Assembly: GCA_011389755.1 (NCBI GenBank)
Contig: JAABTR010000572.1
Location: forward strand, 1-5,087
Source: Deltaproteobacteria bacterium
GTDB lineage: Bacteria > Myxococcota_A > Polyangia > JAAYKL01
Direction of reading: 5' to 3'
Length of the DNA stretch: 5,087 nucleotides
Below the pieces are notes generated by a model that did not search any database, had not been told where the DNA came from, and saw nothing but the letters and a program-made list of their open reading frames with translations. Made by a program: the position numbers and the translations under genes. Below are positions 1 through 5,087 of the stretch, in pieces (the first letter of the stretch is position 1; every line of letters starts with the position of its first letter).

Positions 1-981
1 GCTCGCATCGGCGATAGCGTCGATGGCGCTTTGAATCGACTCGCCTCGCCGCACCCGCACCAGATTGGGAAACTGGGGCGCCACGTCGTCTCTTCCATCT
101 GCAAGGCCCGCGGGAATTCCCTCGATTTCCGACCAGTCAAGGCTCGCCGACGAGGCAATCGGGGACGTAATTGCCGTAACATCGAAGTGCTGGTGCCCGG
201 TCTCGGCGTAGACTCCGGCGTGATCGTGATCCGAGCGGGCGACCGTGCTCGCCGTCCCATTGGCGCCGAGCGTCAAAGACACCTCGCTGCCCGCGATATT
301 CACGCCAGCGCCCGCGCTGAGCCCTAAATCCGGAACATCGCTGAGCTCACCAAAACCGTGCCGGTGGCTCGAAGGCGCGTAGTCGTTGCTCAGCAGGGCC
401 GTGAGCTCGGCCTTGTTGTCAAAGCAAACCTGCGCCGCCCAGGCCCTCGCGGCGCCTGCGTCAAACGAACCGGCCTCGTCCACGCCGCAGACAGGTTGCC
501 CGGCCGCCTCGTCCCACCCACGCAGGTACGTCCCCGGCTCGCAGGCCTGCCCGAGACGGGGCTGAATATCGTTGGCTTTCAAGTCCCCCAAAGCCCGGCA
601 GGTCTGAACGGACACGGCGCTGACCGCCGATCCGAGGCGAACGCGCGAAGACGGCTCGCCGCCTACGCGAATCTCCAACCAGAGCTCATCAGCGTTCCAC
701 AGGAGGTCATCGATAGGCTCGTCCTGCCCGAGGTACAGGGCAAAAAAGCCGTCCGAATCCAAGCGCACCTTCTGCTCTTGAAACCAAAGCTCGCTTCCAA
801 AGATCGCGTCGTCCCAAATCCCGACGCGAAGCTCCACAGCGCCTTTCACAGGGGAGCCCGAGCTGTCGCGAACGGTCCCGCTGACGGGAACATAGTCGGC
901 CGCCTGAGCCCAGACTCCGGACGCCCCCAAGAGCATGCAACTTGCAATGAGCGCTGCGTTTAATTTTTTGAACCGATCCAT
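1..981 (-). CDS. Gene A: exported paralogue with the same N-terminal modules, cut at the beta-helix entry (3' partial)
   Basis: The frame runs from ATG 981 to the window edge, 327 codons without a stop. A GTG directly upstream (984) is an alternative start. Residues 1-25 or 1-27 look like a signal peptide (MDRFKK, hydrophobic stretch, V-W-A or A-Q-A cleavage). The beta-sandwich-like domain spans about 30-125 (L-W at 65-66, G-F-F-x-L-Y-L-G at 78-85), the cysteine module 139-186 (C147, C165, C186), a first HxH (H206, H208) with a degenerate W/P block (F210...P216), a G-x-G-V-x-I segment 221-254 that aligns without gaps to B 231-264 (14 of 34 identical by my count), and the double HxH (H252, H254, H263, H265). 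A full W283...P290...DG-x-DD (295-299) block follows, then I-Q-S-A-I-D-A-I at 316-323, where a beta-helix should begin. The remaining helix is expected beyond base 1. Being third in the array with a 21-base gap, it is probably co-transcribed. Confidence 0.88.
   Translation of the reverse strand, partial: MDRFKKLNAALIASCMLLGASGVWAQAADYVPVSGTVRDSSGSPVKGAVELRVGIWDDAIFGSELWFQEQKVRLDSDGFFALYLGQDEPIDDLLWNADELWLEIRVGGEPSSRVRLGSAVSAVSVQTCRALGDLKANDIQPRLGQACEPGTYLRGWDEAAGQPVCGVDEAGSFDAGAARAWAAQVCFDNKAELTALLSNDYAPSSHRHGFGELSDVPDLGLSAGAGVNIAGSEVSLTLGANGTASTVARSDHDHAGVYAETGHQHFDVTAITSPIASSASLDWSEIEGIPAGLADGRDDVAPQFPNLVRVRRGESIQSAIDAIADAS
184..234 (-). other. Double HxH motif of A
   Basis: Residues 250-266 contain D-H-D-H, three residues, Y-A-E-T-G, H-Q-H (H252, H254, H263, H265). 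Unlike in B and C, about 40 more residues with an extra W...P...DG block stand between this motif and the start of the helix. Confidence 0.65.
424..567 (-). other. Three-cysteine module of A
   Basis: Residues 139-186: I-Q-P-R-L-G, C147, G-T-Y-L-R-G-W-D (150-157), C165 and, after an alanine-rich linker, C186. Spacings are 18 and 21, identical to B. A further Cys128 just upstream is not shared with B. Confidence 0.7.
607..894 (-). other. N-terminal beta-sandwich-like domain of A
   Basis: Residues 30-125 show the same order as in B: V-x-G-T-V-R-D-S-S-G-S-P-V, L-W-F-Q-E, G-F-F-A-L-Y-L-G, then W-L-E-I-R-V-G-G, and a closing L-G-S-A-V-S-A-V-S-V. The opening resembles T-D-x-x-G-x-P-V strands typical of this domain type. 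Confidence 0.65.
901..981 (-). other. Signal peptide of protein A
   Basis: Residues 1-27: basic start MDRFKK, hydrophobic residues 8-24, and signal peptidase I sites V-W-A (23-25) or A-Q-A (25-27). I-A-S-C at 12-15 formally fits a lipobox, but the hydrophobic stretch before it is short and more hydrophobic residues follow, so ordinary cleavage is preferred. Confidence 0.75.
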
Positions 982-1002
982 CACTTTAATGCTCGTTTCG
1001 CT
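982..1002 (-). promoter_or_regulatory. 21-base B-A junction, weak ribosome-binding site
   Basis: Between the TAA of B (1005..1003) and the ATG of A there are 21 bases, the only non-coding bases in the window. They are rich in A and contain a poor GAG match about 10 bases before the ATG (7 before the alternative GTG at 984). There is no inverted repeat that could be a terminator and no room for a promoter, so A is most simply read through from B. Confidence 0.55.
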
Positions 1003-3138
1003 TTAACTATCAAACCCGTAGGGCAGCCTCTTGTAAGAAGTGCCCCAGGTGGTGAAGTACTCTTCCAACTCCCCTGAGCCTTCCCCACCTTCGAGGTGGG
1101 TGTTTCTAAGAACGACAGCAGACGTGTCCCCTTTTTCGCTCTCCGCTTTGACCACCGTGCGCATCCCCAAAACGGACGACCCAAACACTTCGATGCGAGA
1201 GCCAAAGTAAGTCAGCACCCCATAGTCGCCGAATTTTTGCCCACCAAAGGCCTGGATTGCGACGTTGTCGAGAACAACGTCCTGGGAGTCCGTGTTGGCC
1301 CCCGCTCCAACAGTGCCCGCACCGTTCAATGCGACGATTGAGGATGAAGCGATACGCCCCTTGGTGATACTTTGAAACACCGCCCCTCGGTTCTGAAGGG
1401 CATCCCGTCCTTCGATATACGCGGATTCGGCAAGCAAAGAGCCGCCTTTGGCAAAAACACCGTAGGTCTCAGCATCCTCGCTATTGTCGCCCTCTGACTC
1501 GAAAACCCCGCCAAACAAATCGGTGCTGCCTTCAGAGGACACTCCACTGCTGCGAGTCGAACCACCTCGCCCGATGCTGCGCACTTGGGTGGCTTTCAGC
1601 TCGGAATTTGCGTCGACGGCAACACCCTCTGCGCTGACTGTCCCGGTGACGTGAAAATCCGAACCCGTGACCGCGGCCACGGCTCCGCCCGTGAGAGACA
1701 ACCCTCTAGCCTGAGAGGCTTCTTCTAAAACCACATCCACACCGTCCAAGAAGACTCGACCACTATTCTGCGCATGAATACCAAGTCCTCCAAGCCCCAT
1801 CGTCTGGCCTACGAATATCCGGCTATCCTTCACGCGGGTCTTGCCGAAAGTGCGAATCCCCCAAGCAACTCGCAACGATTCACCGGCCACATCAATACGG
1901 AGGTCTTCCATCACCGCGACACCGCCATTCGCCATTTCTTCAACCGAAATCCCGGTGCCGACGCCCGTCGGGTTGAGATCGACGCGGACATCCGTCAAGG
2001 AAACCGCAGAGCTGAGCGTCTGCGGAAAGACGACACCCTGGGCGCCGGCGTTGTCATTCTTCACCGTCACGCCCTCGAGGCTCGAATGGTCGGCCATGGT
2101 CACGGTGGTCGTGCCGGTCCCTCGGATCCAGGTGGTCTCGGGGCTCAGTCCCCGCACGTGCACGTGGGGAGCCAGGACAACGCTCTCCTCGTAGATGCCC
2201 GGAGTCACGAGCACGACAGATGGGAGCTCTTTCGAGGCAGTCTTTGCGCCCTCGTCGATGGCGGCTTGAATGCTCGCAAAGTCGCTTCCCTCTTGGCCCA
2301 CGTTGAGCACGCGGTGAAGATGATCACTCGCCGCGTACCGACCATCGTGGTTGTGATCGGCCCTCGCCACCTCGGTGACCAGGTCAGCGCCCCGAAGATC
2401 GACGCCGATGGTCCCGCCTGAGATGACCACGCCGCTTCCGGCTTTGAGCCGGGTGTCGGCGTCGTTACCGTCGTCCAAACCTTCCGGCTTTTGCGACACG
2501 TCGTCCCAGCCGACACTGTGACCCTGCAAGGAGAAACCTTGCGCCGCGAGCTGCTCCGCGTTTGCGCCGCAGGCCTCCTTTGTCCAGCTTTGAACCTCGG
2601 ACTTCTCGCGGCGAGAGTCGATGTCCTCTTCGCAGACACCCGCGCCGGTGCTCGGGTCCCACTCCCGCAGGTACTGCCCTTGCGCACACGCGGTGCCGAG
2701 TATCGGCTGCGGGCTCGCCGGCACCTCTCCGATGAGCGCGTTCCCTCGCTCGGCAGAGGCGGCGTATGCGACGGAGCCCACCTCCAGGCGGCCGAGCTCT
2801 TCGGCGCCTATCTTCCACCCGAGCCACAGGCTCTCGTGTTTTTCGAGATCCGGCAGGGGATTGACGGTCCCGAGCACCGCCTTGAAGACGCCGCCTTCGA
2901 GCAAGACCTCGTTTTTCTCGGTCCACAAGACCGCGTCGCTCTTCCGGCCGGGATAAAGCGAAAACCGCATCTCCACGTCGCCGTCCAAGTCGCGACCTAC
3001 CTTGCTCTCGACGAAACCTTGGACCTCGAGACCGCTTAAGGCCCGCGCCTCGGACGAAACAGGAATCAGCATCCACGCTGCTGCGCAAACTGCGCCGAGC
3101 GTCGTAAATATGATCTTCTTTTTATCTGATGTTTTCAT
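1003..3138 (-). CDS. Gene B: exported beta-helix protein with fibre-like N-terminal modules (complete, 711 aa)
   Basis: This is the only complete gene. I start it at ATG 3138 because this places a clear signal peptide at residues 1-33 (basic MKTSDKKK, hydrophobic core, A-R-A cleavage site) and gives the ATGA overlap with gene C. The same frame stays open to an ATG at 3213, but those 25 extra residues are basic and would bury the signal peptide. Domains: beta-sandwich-like domain about 36-128 (L-W-x-E at 71-74, G-x-F-x3-L-G at 83-90), cysteine module 143-190 (C151, C169, C190), W211...P218...DG-x-D (223-226), double HxH (H262, H264, H273, H275), beta-helix entry 287-340 (P-G-I-Y-E, L-A-P-H-V-H), then about ten coils of 26 residues from 390 to 665 and a short acidic and aromatic C terminus. 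It lacks the terminal cysteines of C. It is an exported paralogue of C and A; the role is inferred to be structural or adhesive, and no enzymatic motif was recognised. Confidence 0.93.
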   Translation of the reverse strand: MKTSDKKKIIFTTLGAVCAAAWMLIPVSSEARALSGLEVQGFVESKVGRDLDGDVEMRFSLYPGRKSDAVLWTEKNEVLLEGGVFKAVLGTVNPLPDLEKHESLWLGWKIGAEELGRLEVGSVAYAASAERGNALIGEVPASPQPILGTACAQGQYLREWDPSTGAGVCEEDIDSRREKSEVQSWTKEACGANAEQLAAQGFSLQGHSVGWDDVSQKPEGLDDGNDADTRLKAGSGVVISGGTIGVDLRGADLVTEVARADHNHDGRYAASDHLHRVLNVGQEGSDFASIQAAIDEGAKTASKELPSVVLVTPGIYEESVVLAPHVHVRGLSPETTWIRGTGTTTVTMADHSSLEGVTVKNDNAGAQGVVFPQTLSSAVSLTDVRVDLNPTGVGTGISVEEMANGGVAVMEDLRIDVAGESLRVAWGIRTFGKTRVKDSRIFVGQTMGLGGLGIHAQNSGRVFLDGVDVVLEEASQARGLSLTGGAVAAVTGSDFHVTGTVSAEGVAVDANSELKATQVRSIGRGGSTRSSGVSSEGSTDLFGGVFESEGDNSEDAETYGVFAKGGSLLAESAYIEGRDALQNRGAVFQSITKGRIASSSIVALNGAGTVGAGANTDSQDVVLDNVAIQAFGGQKFGDYGVLTYFGSRIEVFGSSVLGMRTVVKAESEKGDTSAVVLRNTHLEGGEGSGELEEYFTTWGTSYKRLPYGFDS
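1144..1971 (-). repeat. Coil repeats of the beta-helix in B
   Basis: Degenerate protein repeats over residues 390-665 with G-[IVLA] steps at G396, G427, G453, G479, G505, G532, G560, G585, G611 and G640, intervals 25-31 and mostly 26-28. The following strand usually has alternating hydrophobic residues ending in a D-V or S-x-I type turn. The period fits one turn of a right-handed beta-helix per repeat. The N of the C-type ladder is mostly absent. Confidence 0.7.
2119..2280 (-). other. Beta-helix entry (pectin-lyase-like fold) of B
   Basis: Residues 287-340: S-I-Q-A-A-I-D, V-T-P-G-I-Y-E and L-A-P-H-V-H-V-R-G. This is the best conserved block between B and C, and the L-A-P-H-V-H stretch is identical in both. 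Confidence 0.75.
2311..2361 (-). other. Double HxH motif of B
   Basis: Residues 260-276 contain D-H-N-H, three residues, Y-A-A-S-D, H-L-H (H262, H264, H273, H275). Only two residues follow before L-N-V-G leads into the beta-helix, so the motif sits at the neck between fibre-like modules and helix. Confidence 0.65.
2569..2712 (-). other. Three-cysteine module of B
   Basis: Residues 143-190: P-Q-P-I-L-G, C151, G-Q-Y-L-R-E-W-D (154-161), C169 and, after a charged linker, Q-S-W and C190. Spacings are 18 and 21 residues. The module occupies the same place between the beta-sandwich-like domain and the HxH segment as in A. Confidence 0.7.
2755..3033 (-). other. N-terminal beta-sandwich-like domain of B
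   Basis: Residues 36-128 follow a pattern common at the N terminus of fibre-like exported bacterial proteins: a short strand V-Q-G-F-V, a middle L-W-x-E, then G-G-V-F-K-A-V-L-G, N-P-L-P, W-L-G-W-K-I-G, and a closing G-S-V-A-Y-A-A-S comparable to the usual S-V-P-Y-A-x-x-A end. The pattern is recalled from such proteins; no search was run. Confidence 0.65.
3040..3138 (-). other. Signal peptide of protein B
   Basis: Residues 1-33 have a lysine-rich start (MKTSDKKK), a hydrophobic core from about 9 to 27 and an A-R-A site at 31-33. Cys18 is preceded by valine, which does not fit a lipobox, so signal peptidase I cleavage and export as a soluble or surface-anchored protein is expected. Confidence 0.8.
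3135..3138 (-). promoter_or_regulatory. ATGA stop/start overlap coupling gene C to gene B
   Basis: The ATG of B (3138..3136) overlaps the TGA of C (3137..3135). No well-placed Shine-Dalgarno sequence is visible: the nearest GGAG (3158..3155) lies 16 bases before the start, further than usual. This favours translation by re-initiation of ribosomes finishing C, so the two products would be made together. The overlap is seen directly; the coupling is inferred from how such overlaps usually behave. Confidence 0.75.
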
Positions 3139-5087
3139 TTGTTCGCGACCCAAACTCCGGGACAGCAACCGCCTCTGTCGCTGACCTTCGTTCCCTGACT
3201 GACCATGGCGCACTGGATGTAGCGGCAGCCCTCATCACCGACGACATGCTCGCCCTCGAGCACCGAGTTGGCTACAAAAACGGGCGTCGTTTTGAATGAA
3301 ATTTCTGAGTCGAACCCGCCGTACTCACTCGGACGAAAGTCGCCTGGGCGGTCGGTCACATTTTCATCAACGCCCTCCACGGCGATGACCGCGGCCGTCG
3401 CGGTCACGCGAGCGGCTGATATATCCGCCGAAGCGGTCTTGTCGCTGCGCACTCCGACGGCGCCCTCCCCCTGGCCAGCAATCCCGCTCGTGCGCACCAG
3501 ACTTCGGCTATTATCCCTGCTTTGCAGACCCGCACAGGCGGGGCCCTGCGCGCTCAGCTGCGTCCCCTCGACTTGGGTCTTGGCGTCGTGCCCTTGGGAT
3601 CTCAAAGCGGCTATCTCGCCGGCCGTCGCGGTCGCGGCGACCTTTGCATTGAAGATCCCAAGCGAAACGGAAGGCCCCGTCTTGTAAACTCGTTTGAGTT
3701 CACCGCTATCGATTGAGCCCTTTTCGTTTGTCTCAAGTTCGCCGTCATTAAGCACGCCGACCGTCTCTTGTGCCCCTGCCTCGACCGCGACGTCGATACC
3801 GATCAAGCGCCCTGACGCGGTGTTTTGTATTCCAAACACCTTTGTTCCGTTTTGGGCGACGACGCGGGTCCCGAACGCGTCCAGCGAAGCGTTGTTCTCG
3901 ATGCCGACGCTGACAACCGCGCCGTGGGCTTGAATGACGCCGTCCCGCACGCTCGCGGGGAAGGGCTTTTCAGGAGCCGTGGTGTCGCTCAGAAGACCTA
4001 TGGCCTGCGCGCCGTCCCCCGCCTCGATATCCACGCCTTTGAGCACGAGGGTCGCGGCCGCGCCGTCGCCGTTGTGGATCCCGATGTTGCGCTCTTCGCC
4101 TCCGAAAGCAACGATCCGGCCGCGGCGGGCTTCTAAGTTTCCGCGATTGAGGATCCCTATGTTCTTCTTGCCATTGAATACCGAAACGGAGACGTCGTTC
4201 ATCTCGAACTCGACCACCGCGTTGTCCACAATGACTCCGAAGTGGTTTTCTCCAGAGCTGCTGACCTCGATGGCCACGTCCTCGACGCGCGCGCCTTGCA
4301 CTCCCTTCGGCGCTCGCAGCCCCAGGCTGAAGGTATCGATCCCTTTATTTTCGATCTTCAACCTCTTTACGCTTGTGTGATTTGCGAGGGTGACCACCGC
4401 CTCCAAGAGCTTTGGGTTGTCCGTAGTCGCATCGGCTCTAATTTTCGTGACCGACTGCCCGCTGCCCACGAGGTGGACGTGGGGCGCGAGCGCGACGACG
4501 CCCTCGTAGACACCGGGCTCGACCTTGATGAGGTAGGGCTTTTGCGCCGTGGCCAGGTCTTTTGCGAAATCGACAGCCTCTTGGATAGTCGTATACGTCG
4601 CGGTTTCGCCCTTGGAAACCACCAGCATCTGGTCGGAGACCGCGTGACCGTGATCGGTGCGCGCGTAGTCGGCATCGTGAGCGTGATCCGCCCTGGCCGC
4701 AACGTTCGAAGCGCCGCTTAGGACTCCAGGCGCCGGAAAATCCACCGAAAAGGTCTTCATCAAATTGGGCGCGGCGCCGGCGATCTCCTGCACCATTCCG
4801 ATGCCGGGCTCGTACTCGGTGTGATCGTCGCCGTCGCGAAACTCCGCCGGGATGCTCTGCTGATCGAGGTCGGCCCAGACGTGGGCGTGCTCGGCCGGCG
4901 CGCAGACCCCGTCGATCTCGTCGATGATCTCTTGAGGCGAGTCGTAGCAGACCTCCTTGGCCCAGCTCTGCACCTCGGACTTGGAGACGCGGGTGTCCAG
5001 GTCCGGCGAGCACAGGGGCGCGCCGTCCCAACCTCGTAGGTACTGCCCCTCGGGGCACGCGTTGTCTCCGGACAGCGCAGGCTGAAT
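3135..5087 (-). CDS. Gene C: exported right-handed beta-helix protein, N-terminal part missing (5' partial)
   Basis: The reading frame is open from the window edge for 650 codons and stops with TGA at 3137..3135. The true start, signal peptide and N-terminal domain lie beyond 5087; the GTG at 4973 is an internal valine, not a start, because the frame continues upstream with the conserved cysteine module. Residues counted from the edge: cysteine module 1-47 (C11, C26, C47), a first HxH (H67, H69), W71...P80...DG-x-D (85-88), double HxH motif (H135, H137, H146, H148), beta-helix entry 165-218 with I-Q-E-A-V-D, P-G-V-Y-E and L-A-P-H-V-H, then G-ladder coils to about 570 and a four-cysteine tail (C621, C626, C641, C642). 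B and A downstream are paralogues; B starts inside its stop codon. The fold assignment follows the known pectin-lyase-like pattern; no catalytic signature was seen. A surface, adhesive or glycan-binding role is inference. The exact function is unknown. Confidence 0.9.
   Translation of the reverse strand: MQPALSGDNACPEGQYLRGWDGAPLCSPDLDTRVSKSEVQSWAKEVCYDSPQEIIDEIDGVCAPAEHAHVWADLDQQSIPAEFRDGDDHTEYEPGIGMVQEIAGAAPNLMKTFSVDFPAPGVLSGASNVAARADHAHDADYARTDHGHAVSDQMLVVSKGETATYTTIQEAVDFAKDLATAQKPYLIKVEPGVYEGVVALAPHVHLVGSGQSVTKIRADATTDNPKLLEAVVTLANHTSVKRLKIENKGIDTFSLGLRAPKGVQGARVEDVAIEVSSSGENHFGVIVDNAVVEFEMNDVSVSVFNGKKNIGILNRGNLEARRGRIVAFGGEERNIGIHNGDGAAATLVLKGVDIEAGDGAQAIGLLSDTTAPEKPFPASVRDGVIQAHGAVVSVGIENNASLDAFGTRVVAQNGTKVFGIQNTASGRLIGIDVAVEAGAQETVGVLNDGELETNEKGSIDSGELKRVYKTGPSVSLGIFNAKVAATATAGEIAALRSQGHDAKTQVEGTQLSAQGPACAGLQSRDNSRSLVRTSGIAGQGEGAVGVRSDKTASADISAARVTATAAVIAVEGVDENVTDRPGDFRPSEYGGFDSEISFKTTPVFVANSVLEGEHVVGDEGCRYIQCAMVSQGTKVSDRGGCCPGVWVANK
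3138..3236 (-). other. Cysteine-rich C-terminal tail of C
   Basis: The last 33 residues (618-650) hold C621, C626 and the pair C641-C642, then P-G-V-W-V-A-N-K. Apart from C518, the helix region before it is cysteine-poor. B ends at the matching point (N-x-x-L-E-G) in a tail without cysteine. It may be a disulfide-locked cap of the helix or a site for cross-linking; this is inference. Confidence 0.6.
3378..4343 (-). repeat. Coil repeats of the beta-helix in C
   Basis: Degenerate protein repeats over residues 249-570. Each coil has a small residue-G-[IVL] step, at G256, G284, G311, G336, G364, G395, G419, G444, G477, G520 and G545. Most intervals are 24-33 residues, with one of 43. Six of them read G-[IV]-x-N, suggesting a stacked asparagine ladder inside a right-handed helix. 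The repeats are at protein level; the DNA is not obviously repetitive. Confidence 0.7.
4434..4595 (-). other. Beta-helix entry (pectin-lyase-like fold) of C
   Basis: Residues 165-218: T-I-Q-E-A-V-D, then V-E-P-G-V-Y-E and L-A-P-H-V-H-L-V-G. The order of a capping helix with I-Q-x-A followed by a V-x-P-G-x-Y strand is the usual start of right-handed beta-helix proteins. It aligns without gaps to B 287-340, 22 of 54 residues identical by my count. Confidence 0.75.
4641..4691 (-). other. Double HxH motif of C
   Basis: Residues 133-149 read D-H-A-H, three residues, Y-A-R-T-D, then H-G-H (H135, H137, H146, H148). Eight residues separate the two HxH pairs, as in A and B. HxH pairs bind metal along the axis of some trimeric phage fibre tips; metal binding here is inference. 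Confidence 0.65.
4947..5087 (-). other. Three-cysteine module of C
   Basis: Residues 1-47 from the window edge: I-Q-P-A-L, C11, G-Q-Y-L-R-G-W-D (14-21), C26, then a charged linker to Q-S-W and C47. The first spacing is 15 residues (18 in A and B) and the second 21 (as in A and B). The cysteines of this exported protein probably form disulfides. Confidence 0.7.

Noticed and set aside
937..948. Lipobox I-A-S-C in protein A (lipoprotein)
   Set aside because: The hydrophobic stretch before Cys15 is short and hydrophobic residues continue after it up to a good signal peptidase I site. Paralogue B has no lipobox.
358..963. 201-codon plus-strand open frame
   Set aside because: It lies wholly opposite gene A, which has a signal peptide and modules shared with B and C. 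Its translation is rich in Arg, Ala, Pro and Gly without recognisable domains, as expected for the antisense of a GC-rich gene.
982..1002. Terminator or promoter between B and A
   Set aside because: Only 21 bases, with no inverted repeat, no T run after a stem and no paired -35/-10 elements.
2155..2166. Perfect 12-base palindrome CACGTGCACGTG
   Set aside because: It sits inside gene B exactly where P-H-V-H-V is encoded, a protein motif conserved in C with different codons. It is explained by the His-Val codons rather than by an operator.
1774..2421. 215-codon plus-strand open frame
   Set aside because: It is opposite gene B, and its His- and Arg-rich translation is a by-product of the B codons; no start context or family pattern was seen.
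3139..3213. 25-residue N-terminal extension of gene B from ATG 3213
   Set aside because: The extra residues are basic and would place the signal peptide internally. They also overlap the coding end of C, and the ATGA overlap start gives a normal signal peptide.
4971..4973. GTG as the start of gene C
   Set aside because: The frame is open upstream to the window edge and the upstream residues match the conserved I-Q-P...C...Y-L-R-G-W-D module, so this is an internal valine.
4438..5058. 206-codon minus-strand frame overlapping gene C
   Set aside because: It is a frame-shifted shadow of C, with an arginine-rich composition and no domain, while the C frame keeps the conserved cysteine, HxH and helix-entry motifs.

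Overview
The window is essentially wall-to-wall coding on the minus strand. It holds three consecutive paralogous genes in one direction, probably one operon, transcribed from high to low coordinate: gene C (3135..5087, 5' end outside the window), gene B (1003..3138, complete) and gene A (1..981, 3' end outside the window). C and B overlap by the four bases ATGA. B and A are separated by 21 bases. The plus-strand open frames are antisense shadows. I see no RNA gene, mobile element, CRISPR array, promoter or terminator, and no gene-free stretch longer than 21 bases.

All three genes encode variants of one modular exported protein. From N to C terminus the modules are: a signal peptide (seen in A and B); a beta-sandwich-like domain of the kind found at the N terminus of many fibre-like bacterial proteins (A and B); a three-cysteine module around G-x-Y-L-R-x-W-D; an HxH / W...P...DG-x-D segment like those in tail-fibre-type proteins; a strictly spaced double motif D-H-x-H-x3-Y-A-x-[ST]-x-H-x-H; the entry of a pectin-lyase-like right-handed beta-helix (I-Q-x-A-[IV]-D ... 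P-G-[IV]-Y-E ... L-A-P-H-V-H); and about ten helix coils of roughly 26 residues marked by a G-[IV] ladder. Protein C ends in a four-cysteine tail that B lacks. Protein A carries an extra W...P...DG-x-DD block.

The likely picture, by inference, is a family of cell-surface or secreted rod- or fibre-shaped proteins, possibly trimeric at the histidine-rich collar, that have diversified by tandem duplication. I see no pectinesterase-type active-site signature, so a structural, adhesive or binding role is at least as plausible as an enzymatic one. I do not recognise a named gene and assign no symbols.

GC content is about 60-65 % in the lines I sampled. The combination of the C-x-x-G-x-x-[LI]-R...G...V-C module, the tail-fibre-like motifs and exported beta-helix paralogues resembles predicted secretomes of Myxococcota and Bradymonadales-type (former deltaproteobacterial) organisms. 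This placement is a low-confidence inference from style, since no phylogenetic marker is present.
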